Part shown: piece after piece, positions 17,335 to 25,549 of the stretch | Position numbering within the stretch: position 1 is the first letter of the stretch | Layout: every line of letters starts with the position of its first letter | NCBI RefSeq assembly: GCF_002024165.1 | Contig: NZ_MWQN01000001.1 | Span: 3,885,365-3,949,364 of the forward strand | Length of the DNA stretch: 64,000 nt | Origin: Embleya scabrispora | Lineage (GTDB): Bacteria > Actinomycetota > Actinomycetes > Streptomycetales > Streptomycetaceae | Direction: 5' to 3' | Notes under the pieces: model-generated | Databases searched by the model: none | The model's input: only the letters and a program-made list of their open reading frames with translations | What the model was told of the DNA's origin: nothing | Program-made: the position numbers and the translations under genes

Positions 17335-17388
17335 GAACATCCTGAACGTCCTGAACCTGAACATCCTGAACATCCTGAACATCCGAAG
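17335..17388. repeat. 9-bp tandem repeat CATCCTGAA
   Basis: About five units of GAACATCCT, some degenerate, one with a 3-nt slip, downstream of the DUF3027 gene. It is too short and lacks spacers, so it is not a CRISPR. Confidence 0.8.
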
Positions 17389-17447
17389 CGTGCGATCGGA
17401 CTCGGGTCCTGTCCGGCGGACACGGCCCGGTCCGGTCGACCGCACGA

Positions 17448-17478
17448 CGAAGCCGCCACCGGATCGGTGGCGGCTTCG
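17448..17478. terminator. Bidirectional terminator hairpin
   Basis: CGAAGCCGCCACC (17448-17460), loop GGATC, then GGTGGCGGCTTCG: a perfect 13-bp stem between the convergent DUF3027 and lectin-like genes. Confidence 0.88.
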
Positions 17479-17533
17479 ATGCGTTCCCGAGATCGACTCG
17501 GTTCGCGCGGTCGACTCGGTTCCCGGGGTCGAC

Positions 17534-17791
17534 TCAGCGAGCCGTACCCCGGTAGGCGACCGGGCCCTCGCCCGGGAACTGCGCGGCGCCCTGGAAGCTC
17601 GCGCCGTCGTCGAAGAACGTGATCGACCCGCTGCCCTGCGGGCCCGACCAGGTGATCTGGGTGCCCGTCGCCGGACGTGCCTTGTCCGGCACGACGGCGT
17701 TGCGCGTCTGGAGGACGATCGCGAGGTCCGCGTCGTCGTGCCAGGGCGCGTTGGGTGCCCCGAACTGGATCTGCGTGCGGTAGGTAGCCAC
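17534..17791 (-). CDS. Small OAA-family lectin-like protein
   Basis: 85-residue protein resembling one module of the Oscillatoria agardhii agglutinin family of high-mannose-binding lectins. The shared features are an APW-containing N-terminal strand (residues 15-17, compared with SAPW in OAA), a central turn, and the C-terminal strand pair GASFQGAAQFPGEGPVAYRG (63-82), which parallels the TYAGEGPIGF(R/K)G motif of OAA modules. OAA homologues usually carry two or four modules, so a single module is short. The GTG at 17791 has AAGGGGA 6-12 nt upstream. No signal peptide is visible, as for cyanobacterial OAA. Sugar binding is inferred from sequence resemblance only. Confidence 0.62.
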   Translation of the reverse strand: MATYRTQIQFGAPNAPWHDDADLAIVLQTRNAVVPDKARPATGTQITWSGPQGSGSITFFDDGASFQGAAQFPGEGPVAYRGTAR

Positions 17792-18038
17792 GTTGTCCCC
17801 TTCCGTAGCCGACTGGGGGTTGCCCCCGCGGATGTGTCTACCGGCGGAGCCACCGGGTCGACCAGAGGATTGCCGTTTGTCTTTTGTGTGGGTTTTGTGT
17901 GACTGGATCCACTGCCTGTCCGCATCGTCCCCACGCCGTTTCGCGCGGCTGTCCACGGACCGGGATCGCCGGGCGGCCGCGGCGTCGGAAACGCAATAGG
18001 GTTCCGGCCACATCCGCGATCGAGGGACGGCGCACGGC

Positions 18039-21000
18039 ATGGGCATCGACGACCACTTTGGCACCGCTTCGCTTCGGCGAGCCGTACTGGACGCGTGGGG
18101 CGCGTCGCCCGCACGTTTTCGGGAGGACGCGAACGCCGAGGAGGAACTCGCCCTCGGCGGCTATCGCGATCGGCTGGTGGTCGAACTCGCGCAGAACGCC
18201 GCCGACGCCGCCGCCCGGGCCGGCGTGGTGGGCCGCCTCCGGCTGACCCTGCGTGACGGGGTCCTGGTCGCGGCCAACACCGGCGACCCGCTGCACGCGC
18301 CGGGCGTCGAGGCGCTGTCCACGCTGCGCGCCTCGGCCAAGCGCGACGACGGGCCGGAGGCGGTCGGCCGGTTCGGGGTCGGCTTCGCCGCGGTGCTCGC
18401 GGTCACCGACGAGCCGTGCGTGCTCTCCCGGACCGGCGGGGTGCGCTGGTCCCTGCCCGAGGCCCGCGACATGGTCGCGGAACAGGCCCGGGACAACCCC
18501 GGACTGACCGACGAACTGGCCCGGCGCGACGGCGGCGTGCCGGTGCTGCGACTGCCGATGCCGGCCGAGGGCACCCCGCCGCAGGACTACGACACGTGCG
18601 TGGTGCTGCCGCTGCGCGACGGCGCCGCGGTGGACCTGGCCGCCCGGCTGCTCGCCGAGGTCGACGACGCGCTGCTGCTCACCCTGCGCCGGCTCGGCGA
18701 GATCGTGATCGAGACGCCGGAGGGTGTGCGGACGCTGACCTGCCGGACCGACGGCGGCGCCCTGGTGGTGACCGACAACGGCGTGCAGACCCGCTGGCGC
18801 GTCGCCGAGGACGGCGGCGCGCTGGAGCCCGCGCTGCTCGCCGACCGGCCCACCGAGGAGCGCCGGCGGGCCGCCTGGTCGGTGTTGTGGGCGGTGCCGC
18901 TGGACGCCGCCGACCATCCGCGCCGGCCGAGCGTACGGCCCGTCGTGCACGCGCCCACGCCCACCGACGAGCCGCTGGGCCTGGCCGCTCTGCTCGTCGC
19001 GTCCTTCCCGCTGGACCCGACGCGCCGGCACACCGCGCCCGGCCCGCTGCGCGACTTCCTGATCGAACGGGCCGCCGAGACCTACGCCGGGCTGCTCGGC
19101 ACCTGGCCGGTGACCACCACCGCCGTGCTGAGCCTGGTGCCGGGGCCGACCGGCGAGGGGGAGTTGGACGGGCTGCTGCGCCGGGCGGTGCTCGATCGGC
19201 TCGCGGAGACCGCGTTTTTGCCGGCCGCGGCGCCGGGGGTCGGGTCCTCGGATGCCTCGGCCGCGTCCGCCGGCTCCGCCGCGTCCGTCGTTGAGGCGGA
19301 ACCCGACAACCGGGACGCGCTGTTGCTCGACCGGGGCACCGCGGCGCGCGACCGCGGTCTGCTGCGCCCGCGCGACGCGGTGTTGATCGAGACGGCGGGC
19401 CCGCGACTGGTCGAGGCGTTGGCCCCGGTGGTGGCCGGGCTGCTGCCGGCGGGCCTGGATCGCAGCGCCGCGTTGCGGGTGCTGGGGGTGCGCCGGTTGC
19501 CGCTGGCCGAGGTGGTCGACCAGCTCGCGGGGATGGAGCGGGAGCCGGCCTGGTGGCGGGACCTGTACGACGCCTTCGACCCGGCGGCCCGGGACGCGCT
19601 GGGGGCGTTGCCGGTGCCGCTGGCCGACGGGCGGATCGTGCGCGGGCCGAGGGGGGTCCTGCTGCCCTGCCCGGAGAGCCCGGACCCGGCGGTGCTCGAC
19701 GTGCTCCGGCTGCGGGTGGCCCACCCCGACGCGACGCACCCGCTCCTGGAACGGCTCGGCGCGATCCGGGCCACGCCGCGCGCGGTGCTGGCCGATCCGG
19801 CGGTGCGGGCCGCGGTCACCGAGGGCGAGGAGGGCGACGACATCGCCGACGCGGTCCTGGAGCTGGTCCGGGCCGCCCGGATCGCCGCCGGCGACGAATC
19901 GTGGCTGGCCGCGCTGCTGCTGCCGGACGTGGACGGCGACGCGGTCCCGGCGGGCGAGCTGATGCTGCCCGGCAGCCGGATCGCCGCGGTGGTCGAGCCG
20001 GACGCGCTCGGCGTCGCGCACCCGGACCTGGTCGAGCGCTGGGGCGAGGACGTGTTGGAGGCGGTCGGCGTACTCGGCACGTTCGGCCTGGTCCGGGAAG
20101 AGGACGTGGTCCTCGACCACGACGGCTGCGACCACGACTTGGACGCCGAGGACGACTGGCTCGACGACGTGCTCGACCACCTGCCGGACCAGGGCGTGCC
20201 GCCGGTGCTGGCCGGGTTCGCCGCGGTGCGTGACCTGGACCTGGTCGCGGACGACGCGTGGGACGAGGCCCTGGAGGTGCTGGCCGCCCCGCCGCTGCGG
20301 AACGCGGTGACCGAGCCGGCGCACGTGCTGCTGCCGGACGGCGGCCGGGCCCGGGTGCCGTCGTACACCTCGTGGTGGCTGCGCGGGCACCCGGTGCTGG
20401 ACGGCCGCCGCCCGGCGGGGCTGCTCGCGCTGGACGGGGACCGGCTGCTGCACGGCCTCTACGACCGGGTCCGGGCGAGCCTGGATCCGGTGTTCCTGAC
20501 CGCCCTGGGCGTGCGTACGACGCTCCCGGCGCTGCTGGCCGACCCGGACGGCCCGGACGAGCTCCTGGAGCGCCTGGCGGATCCGGATCGGGCGGTGACC
20601 CGGGACCAGTTGCGGGCGCTGTACACCGCGTTGGCCGAGGTGACCCCGGAGCGGCTGTCCGCGCCGACCGAGCTGCGCGGCGTCTGCGGCGGCCGGATGA
20701 CCGTGGCCGACGTCGCGGACGCGCTGGTGGGCGACGCGCCGGACCTGGCGGCGCTGGTCGCGGACGACGCGACGCACGTGGTGCTGCCGGTGCGCCCGGA
20801 CCGGGCGGAGGCGCTGGCGGACCTGCTGGACGTACCGCTGCTGTCCGAGACCATCCCCGGCAAGGTGCTCTCCGAGGGCACCGTGCACGAGGTCCCGGAC
20901 GACGTGCTGGCGGCGATGCCCGACGCGCCCAAGGAGTACGTCGAACACGAGGAGCTGATCGTCTCCGGCCCGGACGGCACCGAACTGGAGGCGGACTGGC

Positions 21001-21164
21001 GCTACATCGACGGCAAGGTGCACGCCACCACGTTCGAGGGCGTCGCCCGAGGCCTGGCCTGGGCCGCCGGCGAATGGCACCGCCGCTTCGAGGTCGAACA
21101 ACTCCTCACGCACCCGGAAAACGCCGCCCACTTCGCCACGGAACGCGACTTCGACGGCGTCTGA
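18039..21164 (+). CDS. Sacsin/Hsp90-like large ATPase
   Basis: 1041-residue soluble protein with an N-terminal GHKL (Hsp90-type) ATP-binding fold: LVVELAQNAADAAARAG (about 47-63, N-box with E/N), DGVLVAANTGDPL (about 73-85, D-box region) and GRFGVGFAAVLAVTD (about 110-124, glycine-rich lid). This matches the sacsin N-terminal ATP-binding-like family of actinobacteria. The remaining ~850 residues are acidic and Leu/Asp-rich, with no other motif I can name. Sacsins are thought to act as chaperones, but the bacterial proteins are uncharacterised. It stands alone, with a terminator directly after the stop. Confidence 0.82.
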   Translation: MGIDDHFGTASLRRAVLDAWGASPARFREDANAEEELALGGYRDRLVVELAQNAADAAARAGVVGRLRLTLRDGVLVAANTGDPLHAPGVEALSTLRASAKRDDGPEAVGRFGVGFAAVLAVTDEPCVLSRTGGVRWSLPEARDMVAEQARDNPGLTDELARRDGGVPVLRLPMPAEGTPPQDYDTCVVLPLRDGAAVDLAARLLAEVDDALLLTLRRLGEIVIETPEGVRTLTCRTDGGALVVTDNGVQTRWRVAEDGGALEPALLADRPTEERRRAAWSVLWAVPLDAADHPRRPSVRPVVHAPTPTDEPLGLAALLVASFPLDPTRRHTAPGPLRDFLIERAAETYAGLLGTWPVTTTAVLSLVPGPTGEGELDGLLRRAVLDRLAETAFLPAAAPGVGSSDASAASAGSAASVVEAEPDNRDALLLDRGTAARDRGLLRPRDAVLIETAGPRLVEALAPVVAGLLPAGLDRSAALRVLGVRRLPLAEVVDQLAGMEREPAWWRDLYDAFDPAARDALGALPVPLADGRIVRGPRGVLLPCPESPDPAVLDVLRLRVAHPDATHPLLERLGAIRATPRAVLADPAVRAAVTEGEEGDDIADAVLELVRAARIAAGDESWLAALLLPDVDGDAVPAGELMLPGSRIAAVVEPDALGVAHPDLVERWGEDVLEAVGVLGTFGLVREEDVVLDHDGCDHDLDAEDDWLDDVLDHLPDQGVPPVLAGFAAVRDLDLVADDAWDEALEVLAAPPLRNAVTEPAHVLLPDGGRARVPSYTSWWLRGHPVLDGRRPAGLLALDGDRLLHGLYDRVRASLDPVFLTALGVRTTLPALLADPDGPDELLERLADPDRAVTRDQLRALYTALAEVTPERLSAPTELRGVCGGRMTVADVADALVGDAPDLAALVADDATHVVLPVRPDRAEALADLLDVPLLSETIPGKVLSEGTVHEVPDDVLAAMPDAPKEYVEHEELIVSGPDGTELEADWRYIDGKVHATTFEGVARGLAWAAGEWHRRFEVEQLLTHPENAAHFATERDFDGV

Positions 21165-21487
21165 CCCCGCAGGGGACGGGGCGGCTCCACCACAAGCCGC
21201 CCCATCCGGATCGCGGATCGCCCAGACCTACGGCCGCCCCGACGGCACGACCCGCGCATCGTCGTAGAACACGCCACCACCATCGCGCCGGCCGCCCTTC
21301 GCCACAGGCGCGTACACCTGGCCCAGAGCGAAAAGGTCGCCACAATCCTCAGCAGCACCAACACGAACCGGGTCGACCTGGTCCGACCACCCTCACACCG
21401 CGGGGCCGGGACCACGCCGCTCCAGGCGAATCACCGGCCCGGAACGCGATGGAGTCCGTATGCCGTGGCCTGTGTCCGCCCGCCGGC
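21165..21487. other. Intergenic segment without a gene
   Basis: 323 bp between two convergent genes. Apart from the hairpin at 21178-21203 I see no gene or regulatory site. Confidence 0.5.
21178..21203 (+). terminator. Hairpin terminator after the sacsin-like gene
   Basis: GGGGCGGCT (21178-21186), loop CCACCACA, then AGCCGCCCC (21195-21203), 14 nt after the stop codon. Confidence 0.82.
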
Positions 21488-22219
21488 TCAGCCGCCTGCC
21501 AGGATCTCCAAGTGAGCCCGTGCGGAATCGGAGAGGCTCGCCATGATCGCCTTTCCCTTGCCGGCGGTGGCCAGCGAAGGGTGTCCGATGATGCCGTTCC
21601 GGGTGTAGCCGGCCATGCCGAGGGTCAACAGGAACGGGCGATCGACAGCCGAGTGGTCAGTGTCCCCGATGCCGTCTCGGACAAGGTCGGGAGCGCCGTG
21701 CAGGAGCAGGGAAACCTCCAATTCCCCGCCGTGCATGTCCTCGGCGCCATCGCTCTCCAACTCAGCTTCCTCGCGGGCGCGTTGCCAGTCCTCGCGGGCC
21801 GGAAACAGCGCGACGCGAGAACCCGTTACGTTGGCCTCCTGGACCACGTTGGACAACACGTAGTTGCCGCCGTGTCCGTTCACGACCAACAGACCACCGA
21901 TACCTGACGCCTGAAGGCTGCGCCAGACATCGCTGACCACCGCGTACAGAGTTGTCGCACTGATGCTGACCGTGCCGGCCATCGAAGCGTGCTCGTGACT
22001 GCACGAGATTGTGATCGGCGGCAGGAGAAATAGGCCGTGGTCGTCGGCGATTCGACGGGCGATGAGGCACGCGATCACCGTGTCCGTGGTCAACGGCAGG
22101 TGGTCACCGTGTTGCTCGAAGCTCCCGACGGGAAGGACGGCCACACGCGGCTTTGCAGCCCGCACGTCCGCTGTGGTGGCGTTGGTGATCAAGGCATCCA
22201 TAAGCTCAGCTTGGCTCAT
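21488..22219 (-). CDS. Creatininase-family amidohydrolase (module 1 effector)
   Basis: 243-residue member of the creatininase/MftE superfamily of metal-dependent amidohydrolases. The full metal-binding set is visible: E35, H37 and D46 in PVGSFEQHGDHLPLTTD, NGHGGN (114-119), and DMHGGELEVS (161-170, the HAGExETS motif). The substrate is unknown; the family cleaves creatinine, formamidopyrimidines and peptide tails. Its ATG lies inside the stop of the upstream XRE-TPR regulator (ATGA, 22216-22219), so the two are made together. In the paralogous module at 41-44 kb a Nudix hydrolase occupies the equivalent position. No other mycofactocin gene is present, so an MftE role is unlikely. Confidence 0.85.
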   Translation of the reverse strand: MSQAELMDALITNATTADVRAAKPRVAVLPVGSFEQHGDHLPLTTDTVIACLIARRIADDHGLFLLPPITISCSHEHASMAGTVSISATTLYAVVSDVWRSLQASGIGGLLVVNGHGGNYVLSNVVQEANVTGSRVALFPAREDWQRAREEAELESDGAEDMHGGELEVSLLLHGAPDLVRDGIGDTDHSAVDRPFLLTLGMAGYTRNGIIGHPSLATAGKGKAIMASLSDSARAHLEILAGG

Positions 22220-23550
22220 CGAATTGCGTCCGGGCGAGATGTGATCAGGTCACTTACCTGTCGAAATCGCTCACGAAAGACGGCGATGGTCGGCGAGTTC
22301 GGGCACGTCGTCAAGCTCTTGGCAACCGCAGCCAACTCGGTGAGGGCCCGGACGGACTCCGTATCGCACGTGATGAAAAGCGCCTTGGTGGCGGGGGCGA
22401 GCCCGGATTCCGGCTCGCCACCGACCGCGTATGCCCTGGCCAGGCGCGAGAGGTAGACGGCTTGGTCGTTGCGATACGACCTCGGCAACACCGCGAGTTC
22501 TGCCTCGAACAAGGCTGCTGCGTGCTGCGGCCTGCCCATGTCGATCAGGCAGTTGGCACGCTGTATCTCGATGTATGTAGGCGTGCAATACGACGTATCG
22601 AGCGTCGCACCGGAGTCGAATGTGTCGGGGACGGCTGCCAACTCGTGCGCCTCGTCGAACTTGATCAGAGCGAACTTCACGTTGCCCAGGAGCGCGTGGC
22701 CCTGGGCCTCCTGTTGCGCCGCCAACGCCCGAACGGTCCGCGTCAGCTCCGGCTGCCGCTGGGCCGCACGGGCGAATCCGACTGCCTGGTTGCCATTGCG
22801 GCGCGAGGTTGCCTGGTTGCTCTTGCGAAAGAGCACGTAGGCGACCATCAGGTCGTCGCCGATCTGTTGGGACCATTCCATCGCCCGATCCGACCAGTAT
22901 GTCGCCGCCTGAAGATTCCCGAGATCCTGATGGAGCCAGCCCAGAAACTCGGCGACTCTGGCACCCACGCCGAGCAACTCCTTTGATTCCGCCCCGCAGA
23001 CCTCGTATTGCATGCGCTCGATGCGTCGGGCGTTACGGGCGGTCGTGTCGAGTACGTGACGTGCCCCCATCAGGTTCGCTGCCTGGTACTGGCTGGGAAG
23101 GGCGGCACGAATCTGCTCCGCGAGAAGCACCGCATCGATACTCGCGCCGTCCTCGGAACCGCCCCACAACGCGTGCGCCTCCGAGAAATCGGGAGATGGC
23201 AGCCCGGACCCGACCGGTTTCCGTTCATGCGTCACCCCGACTGTTGTCGCTTCCGCAGGCCGTTCCCACGGCCGCGTGGCGAGGCCGAACAACTCCCCCG
23301 GGATGCGGAGTCCGTCCGCGATGCGCTCGATGACGTCCATCGCGGTAATCCCGCGACGCCCCGCCAATACGTCACCCACTCGTCCTGGCGTGAGATCGCA
23401 CGCGCGAGCGATCTGGGACGGATGGATGCCCGCCTTGCTCTTGATCAGCTTGAAGACCGCCTGGAAATCACGTTGCTCACAAGCCCGCATGAACTCGGGA
23501 TGGCGCGGCAAGTGGCTTGGTACTGCGGGCGGTTGAAAGCGCGAAACCAT
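22216..23550 (-). CDS. XRE-TPR transcriptional regulator (module 1)
   Basis: 444-residue regulator. Residues 20-90 hold an XRE-type helix-turn-helix (FQAVFKLIKSKAGIHPSQIARACDLTPGRV..., recognition region about 43-66), followed by ~350 residues of TPR-like helical repeats. It aligns without gaps over residues 14-90 with the regulator at 42057-43346 (DF.(A/T)VF(K/R)L, IA.ACD.....RVG, IADGLR(I/V)PG), so the two are paralogues. The ATG at 23550 has GGAGAAG 6-12 nt upstream, better than the more distal 23649. It is divergent from an HATPase gene, with the palindrome TTACCCC-GTT-GGGGTAA between, and its stop overlaps the creatininase start. Probably autoregulatory. Confidence 0.87.
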   Translation of the reverse strand: MVSRFQPPAVPSHLPRHPEFMRACEQRDFQAVFKLIKSKAGIHPSQIARACDLTPGRVGDVLAGRRGITAMDVIERIADGLRIPGELFGLATRPWERPAEATTVGVTHERKPVGSGLPSPDFSEAHALWGGSEDGASIDAVLLAEQIRAALPSQYQAANLMGARHVLDTTARNARRIERMQYEVCGAESKELLGVGARVAEFLGWLHQDLGNLQAATYWSDRAMEWSQQIGDDLMVAYVLFRKSNQATSRRNGNQAVGFARAAQRQPELTRTVRALAAQQEAQGHALLGNVKFALIKFDEAHELAAVPDTFDSGATLDTSYCTPTYIEIQRANCLIDMGRPQHAAALFEAELAVLPRSYRNDQAVYLSRLARAYAVGGEPESGLAPATKALFITCDTESVRALTELAAVAKSLTTCPNSPTIAVFRERFRQVSDLITSRPDAIR

Positions 23551-23611
23551 GGCGGCTTCTCCGTCTCGACCTCGATCACCTGGCGCACTTACCCGCGAAC
23601 TCCCCGTGAGT

Positions 23612-23628
23612 TTACCCCGTTGGGGTAA
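23612..23628. promoter_or_regulatory. Inverted repeat TTACCCC-GTT-GGGGTAA, candidate operator
   Basis: Perfect 7-bp inverted repeat with a 3-bp spacer, in the 124-bp gap between the divergent XRE-TPR and HATPase genes of module 1. It lies 62 bp from the regulator start and 47 bp from the ATPase start, suitable for one dimeric regulator to control both. A related 3-bp-spaced G/C inverted repeat occupies the matching gap of module 2. Confidence 0.65.
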
Positions 23629-23674
23629 TCCATCGGGTCTTCTCGCCATGACTCGGAATGCCGATCCTCACGAC

Positions 23675-24328
23675 ATGACGAGAACACGAACGGGGCGGGC
23701 GGGCCTGCGGCACGTAATCAAGCGGGATCCGTCGCAGAAGGCCGAACAGGATGTCGCTCCGGAGCAGGCGTGGTCGGAGGCGGAGGGGTTGTTGAGTCCT
23801 GGGGAGCGGTGGTTGGGGGCGGTGCTTCGGGGGCCGGGGTGGGTGCCGGTGTGGGTGCGGCAGCGGGTGTGGGAGGCGCATCCGGAGGCGGTGCGGGAGG
23901 TGCGGGCGTTGACGTGGGCGGCTTTGGCGGATTGGAATCTGTTGGAGTTGACCGACGATGCGATGTTGTGTGCGTCGGAACTCGCGACCAACGCGATCGT
24001 GCACGCGGGGATGCCGGACCATCAGGCCGGGTGGGTGCGGCGGTCGTTCACGGTGCGGTTGTCGTTTTGGCCGAGGCGGGCTGTGGCGATCGAGGTTCGG
24101 GATGGCGATCCTCGGCCGCCGGTGGTGCCGGGGCGGTGGGTGTTGGAGCCGTCGGCGGCGGCTCCGGAGCGGATCGGTGGGTCGTTGCGGGGGTTGCGGA
24201 TGGTGGAGGCGGTGTCGGATCTGGTGTCGTGGTCCCCGGTGGGCACCGGCGGCAAGACGGTGTGGTGCCGGTTCGACCTCGAACCACGCGGCCTGGCACG
24301 GCCGTTCACGATGACCGGCAACCGCTGA
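23675..24328 (+). CDS. GHKL ATP-binding protein, anti-sigma/kinase-like (module 1)
   Basis: 217-residue protein with an HATPase fold of the RsbW/SpoIIAB-like type: N-box SELATNAIVHAG (101-112), acidic loop EVRDGDPRPP with D143, and lid GGSLRGLRMVEAVSDLVSW (168-186). Such streptomycete proteins may phosphorylate or bind partner regulators; the partner is unknown. The ATG at 23675 is chosen because it gives exactly the 217-residue length and N-terminal alignment (RHVIKR) of the copy at 41290-41943; an ATG at 23648 also exists. From 23756 to the stop the two genes differ at only 7 of 573 positions. Codons are unusually rich in GTG, GGG and TTG compared with neighbours, suggesting acquisition. 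Confidence 0.88.
   Translation: MTRTRTGRAGLRHVIKRDPSQKAEQDVAPEQAWSEAEGLLSPGERWLGAVLRGPGWVPVWVRQRVWEAHPEAVREVRALTWAALADWNLLELTDDAMLCASELATNAIVHAGMPDHQAGWVRRSFTVRLSFWPRRAVAIEVRDGDPRPPVVPGRWVLEPSAAAPERIGGSLRGLRMVEAVSDLVSWSPVGTGGKTVWCRFDLEPRGLARPFTMTGNR
23756..24328 (+). repeat. Near-identical 573-bp duplication, copy 1
   Basis: By hand alignment this stretch matches the reverse complement of 41290-41862 with 7 mismatches and no gaps. Upstream of 23756 the two genes diverge quickly while remaining alignable, so the boundary is sharp and inside the coding sequence. Confidence 0.92.
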
Positions 24329-24361
24329 CGGCCGCTGATGCGAATCGGGAAGGAGATCGCG

Positions 24362-24556
24362 ATGGATGCGACGACAAGCGACCCGATTGATGCCGCCGCG
24401 ACGCGATCCGTGACGAATGGCACCGGCGAGGACGTCACAGTCGCCGAACTGCGTGCCCGGGCCGCCCGGCGAGCTCGGCTTGTGCGGGCCGCGCGGGAGT
24501 GGGATCACGATGGGTGGTGGCGGCTCCATCGGGCGGAGAAACGCGGCAGCACGTAA
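24362..24556 (+). CDS. Small protein downstream of the module 1 ATPase
   Basis: 64-residue protein with an acidic/polar N-terminal half and a basic C-terminal half (AELRARAARRARLVRAAREW, then HDGWWRLHRAEKR). The ATG at 24362 has a strong GGAAGGAG 7 nt upstream and follows the ATPase stop by 33 bp, so it is likely co-transcribed. No family recognised. The amphipathic basic helix with Trp residues could be a protein- or nucleic-acid-binding segment. Module 2 has no counterpart at the equivalent place. Confidence 0.6.
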   Translation: MDATTSDPIDAAATRSVTNGTGEDVTVAELRARAARRARLVRAAREWDHDGWWRLHRAEKRGST

Positions 24557-24596
24557 TCCCGCGTCGTCTGCGACCACTTCGTCATGGGTGTCCGGG

Positions 24597-25022
24597 TCAG
24601 GCAACGGTGGGCGGTTCGGCGGTTGCGTCGATTCCCGATGCTCGGAGTCGGCGGGCCAAGTGCTCGACCTCGGGGAGCGTGCCCGAGTGGGTGCCGGTCA
24701 GCGCCCGCTCCAAGGCGGCTCGGACATCCGTGAGGTCGAGGCCCAGTTCGGCGCGCAGCACGCGCATGACCTTGGCCCCCTGCACGGGTGGGGCCACCCG
24801 CAACGTTGCGTGCCCGTGTTCGGCGAGCAGCCGATTCCGCAGGTGGGCGGGCAAGTCGCCATCGCAGATCGCCACCGCGAACCCGCACGTCGCGCACAGG
24901 CATTCGACATCCCACCGCAGCTCATCGCCCACCAACGCCTGGACGCCCCACCACTCCGCCTGCGCCGCACAGTCCCGGCACACGGCGAAATACCTGATCG
25001 ACGCCAAGACCACCTGCTGCAC
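24597..25022 (-). CDS. Zinc-ribbon and ribosomal-L7/L12-like domain protein
   Basis: About 141 residues. The N-terminal half carries two Cys pairs (VCRDC and CLCATC) suggestive of a zinc ribbon. The C-terminal half (KVMRVLRAELGLDLTDVRAALE) resembles the C-terminal domain of ribosomal protein L7/L12, a pattern seen in small streptomycete proteins found near XRE/HATPase loci. The GTG at 25022, with AAGGG upstream, is preferred to a GTG 12 codons earlier (25058). It is convergent with the small gene ending at 24556. Function unknown. Confidence 0.65.
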   Translation of the reverse strand: MQQVVLASIRYFAVCRDCAAQAEWWGVQALVGDELRWDVECLCATCGFAVAICDGDLPAHLRNRLLAEHGHATLRVAPPVQGAKVMRVLRAELGLDLTDVRAALERALTGTHSGTLPEVEHLARRLRASGIDATAEPPTVA

Positions 25023-25290
25023 AACCCCACCCTTCGACAAGAACGAGGCGAACGGCACGCCCAGTCACAGCCGCTCCCACATCGCCCCGTCACCCCTCGC
25101 ACCCCGCCGCTCGACCGCGCCCCGCCACCCAACCGCACAGCCGCAAGCCCCGACCCTCTCACCCCTCGCCTCATGCCCGACTCCCGCGCGACCGCACAGC
25201 CTCAAGCGCCGCCCGCAAGCGCCCTGCTGCCGGGTTGCATCCCGCCGCTGGACCCGCTGCCCGGCCGCGCCGTCTCAGGCTTGGCCTCAC
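25023..25290. other. Intergenic segment, nothing recognised
   Basis: C-rich sequence without a supported gene. It should hold the promoter of the zinc-ribbon/L7-L12-like gene. Confidence 0.4.
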
Positions 25291-25549
25291 GCCCCGTCGC
25301 TCGAGTGCAGAACCTCCGCCAAGAGCCCGGCCAGGCATTGTGGGCGGCGGTTGCCCACGCGGTATCTGGGCCGGCAGCTGTAACCGTCGGCCAGTGTGAT
25401 GGCGTTAGGGACGGCCGCCAAAAGCGCCGGGAGGAGGCGGGCTGGCCGCCACTGCCCCCGACAGGTCCGTGCGCCGTCTCGTAGCCAAAGTCGCCCGTCA
25501 GGCCGCAGCAGCCGCCCGCCAAGTCACCGGTCAGCGGCTCACGCGTAGC
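25291..25549 (-). pseudogene. Decayed C-terminal fragment of an FAD/Fe-S oxidase
   Basis: About 259 bp that aligns, in the same orientation, with 26380-26645, the last ~85 codons of the intact oxidase gene 1.1 kb away. One frame encodes AGGCCGLTGDFGYETAHG, matching AGGCCGLAGNFGYEAAHG of the intact protein. The match then shifts frame, and the counterparts of the ITLADGFSCHTQITHV region and the terminal residues are found only in other frames with extra differences. There is no start and no upstream remainder. It is a partial duplication or the last trace of a second oxidase gene. Confidence 0.78.

Noticed and set aside
17335-17388. Possible CRISPR or other regulatory array from 9-bp repeats
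   Set aside because: Units are too short, have no spacers, and no cas genes are present.
17838-21131. 1097-codon minus-strand frame opposite the sacsin-like gene
   Set aside because: Shadow frame with the typical Arg/Gln/His/Val pattern. It also overlaps the lectin-like gene's upstream region. No motif found.
21488-22219. MftE (mycofactocin) assignment for the creatininase-like protein
   Set aside because: No mftA, mftB, mftC or other mycofactocin genes lie nearby, and the gene is coupled to a regulator instead.
21488-24328. Toxin-antitoxin interpretation of module 1
   Set aside because: The creatininase-like enzyme has a complete metabolic metal site, the regulator is large with TPR repeats, and the ATPase is divergent and not co-transcribed. 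The layout does not match known TA types.
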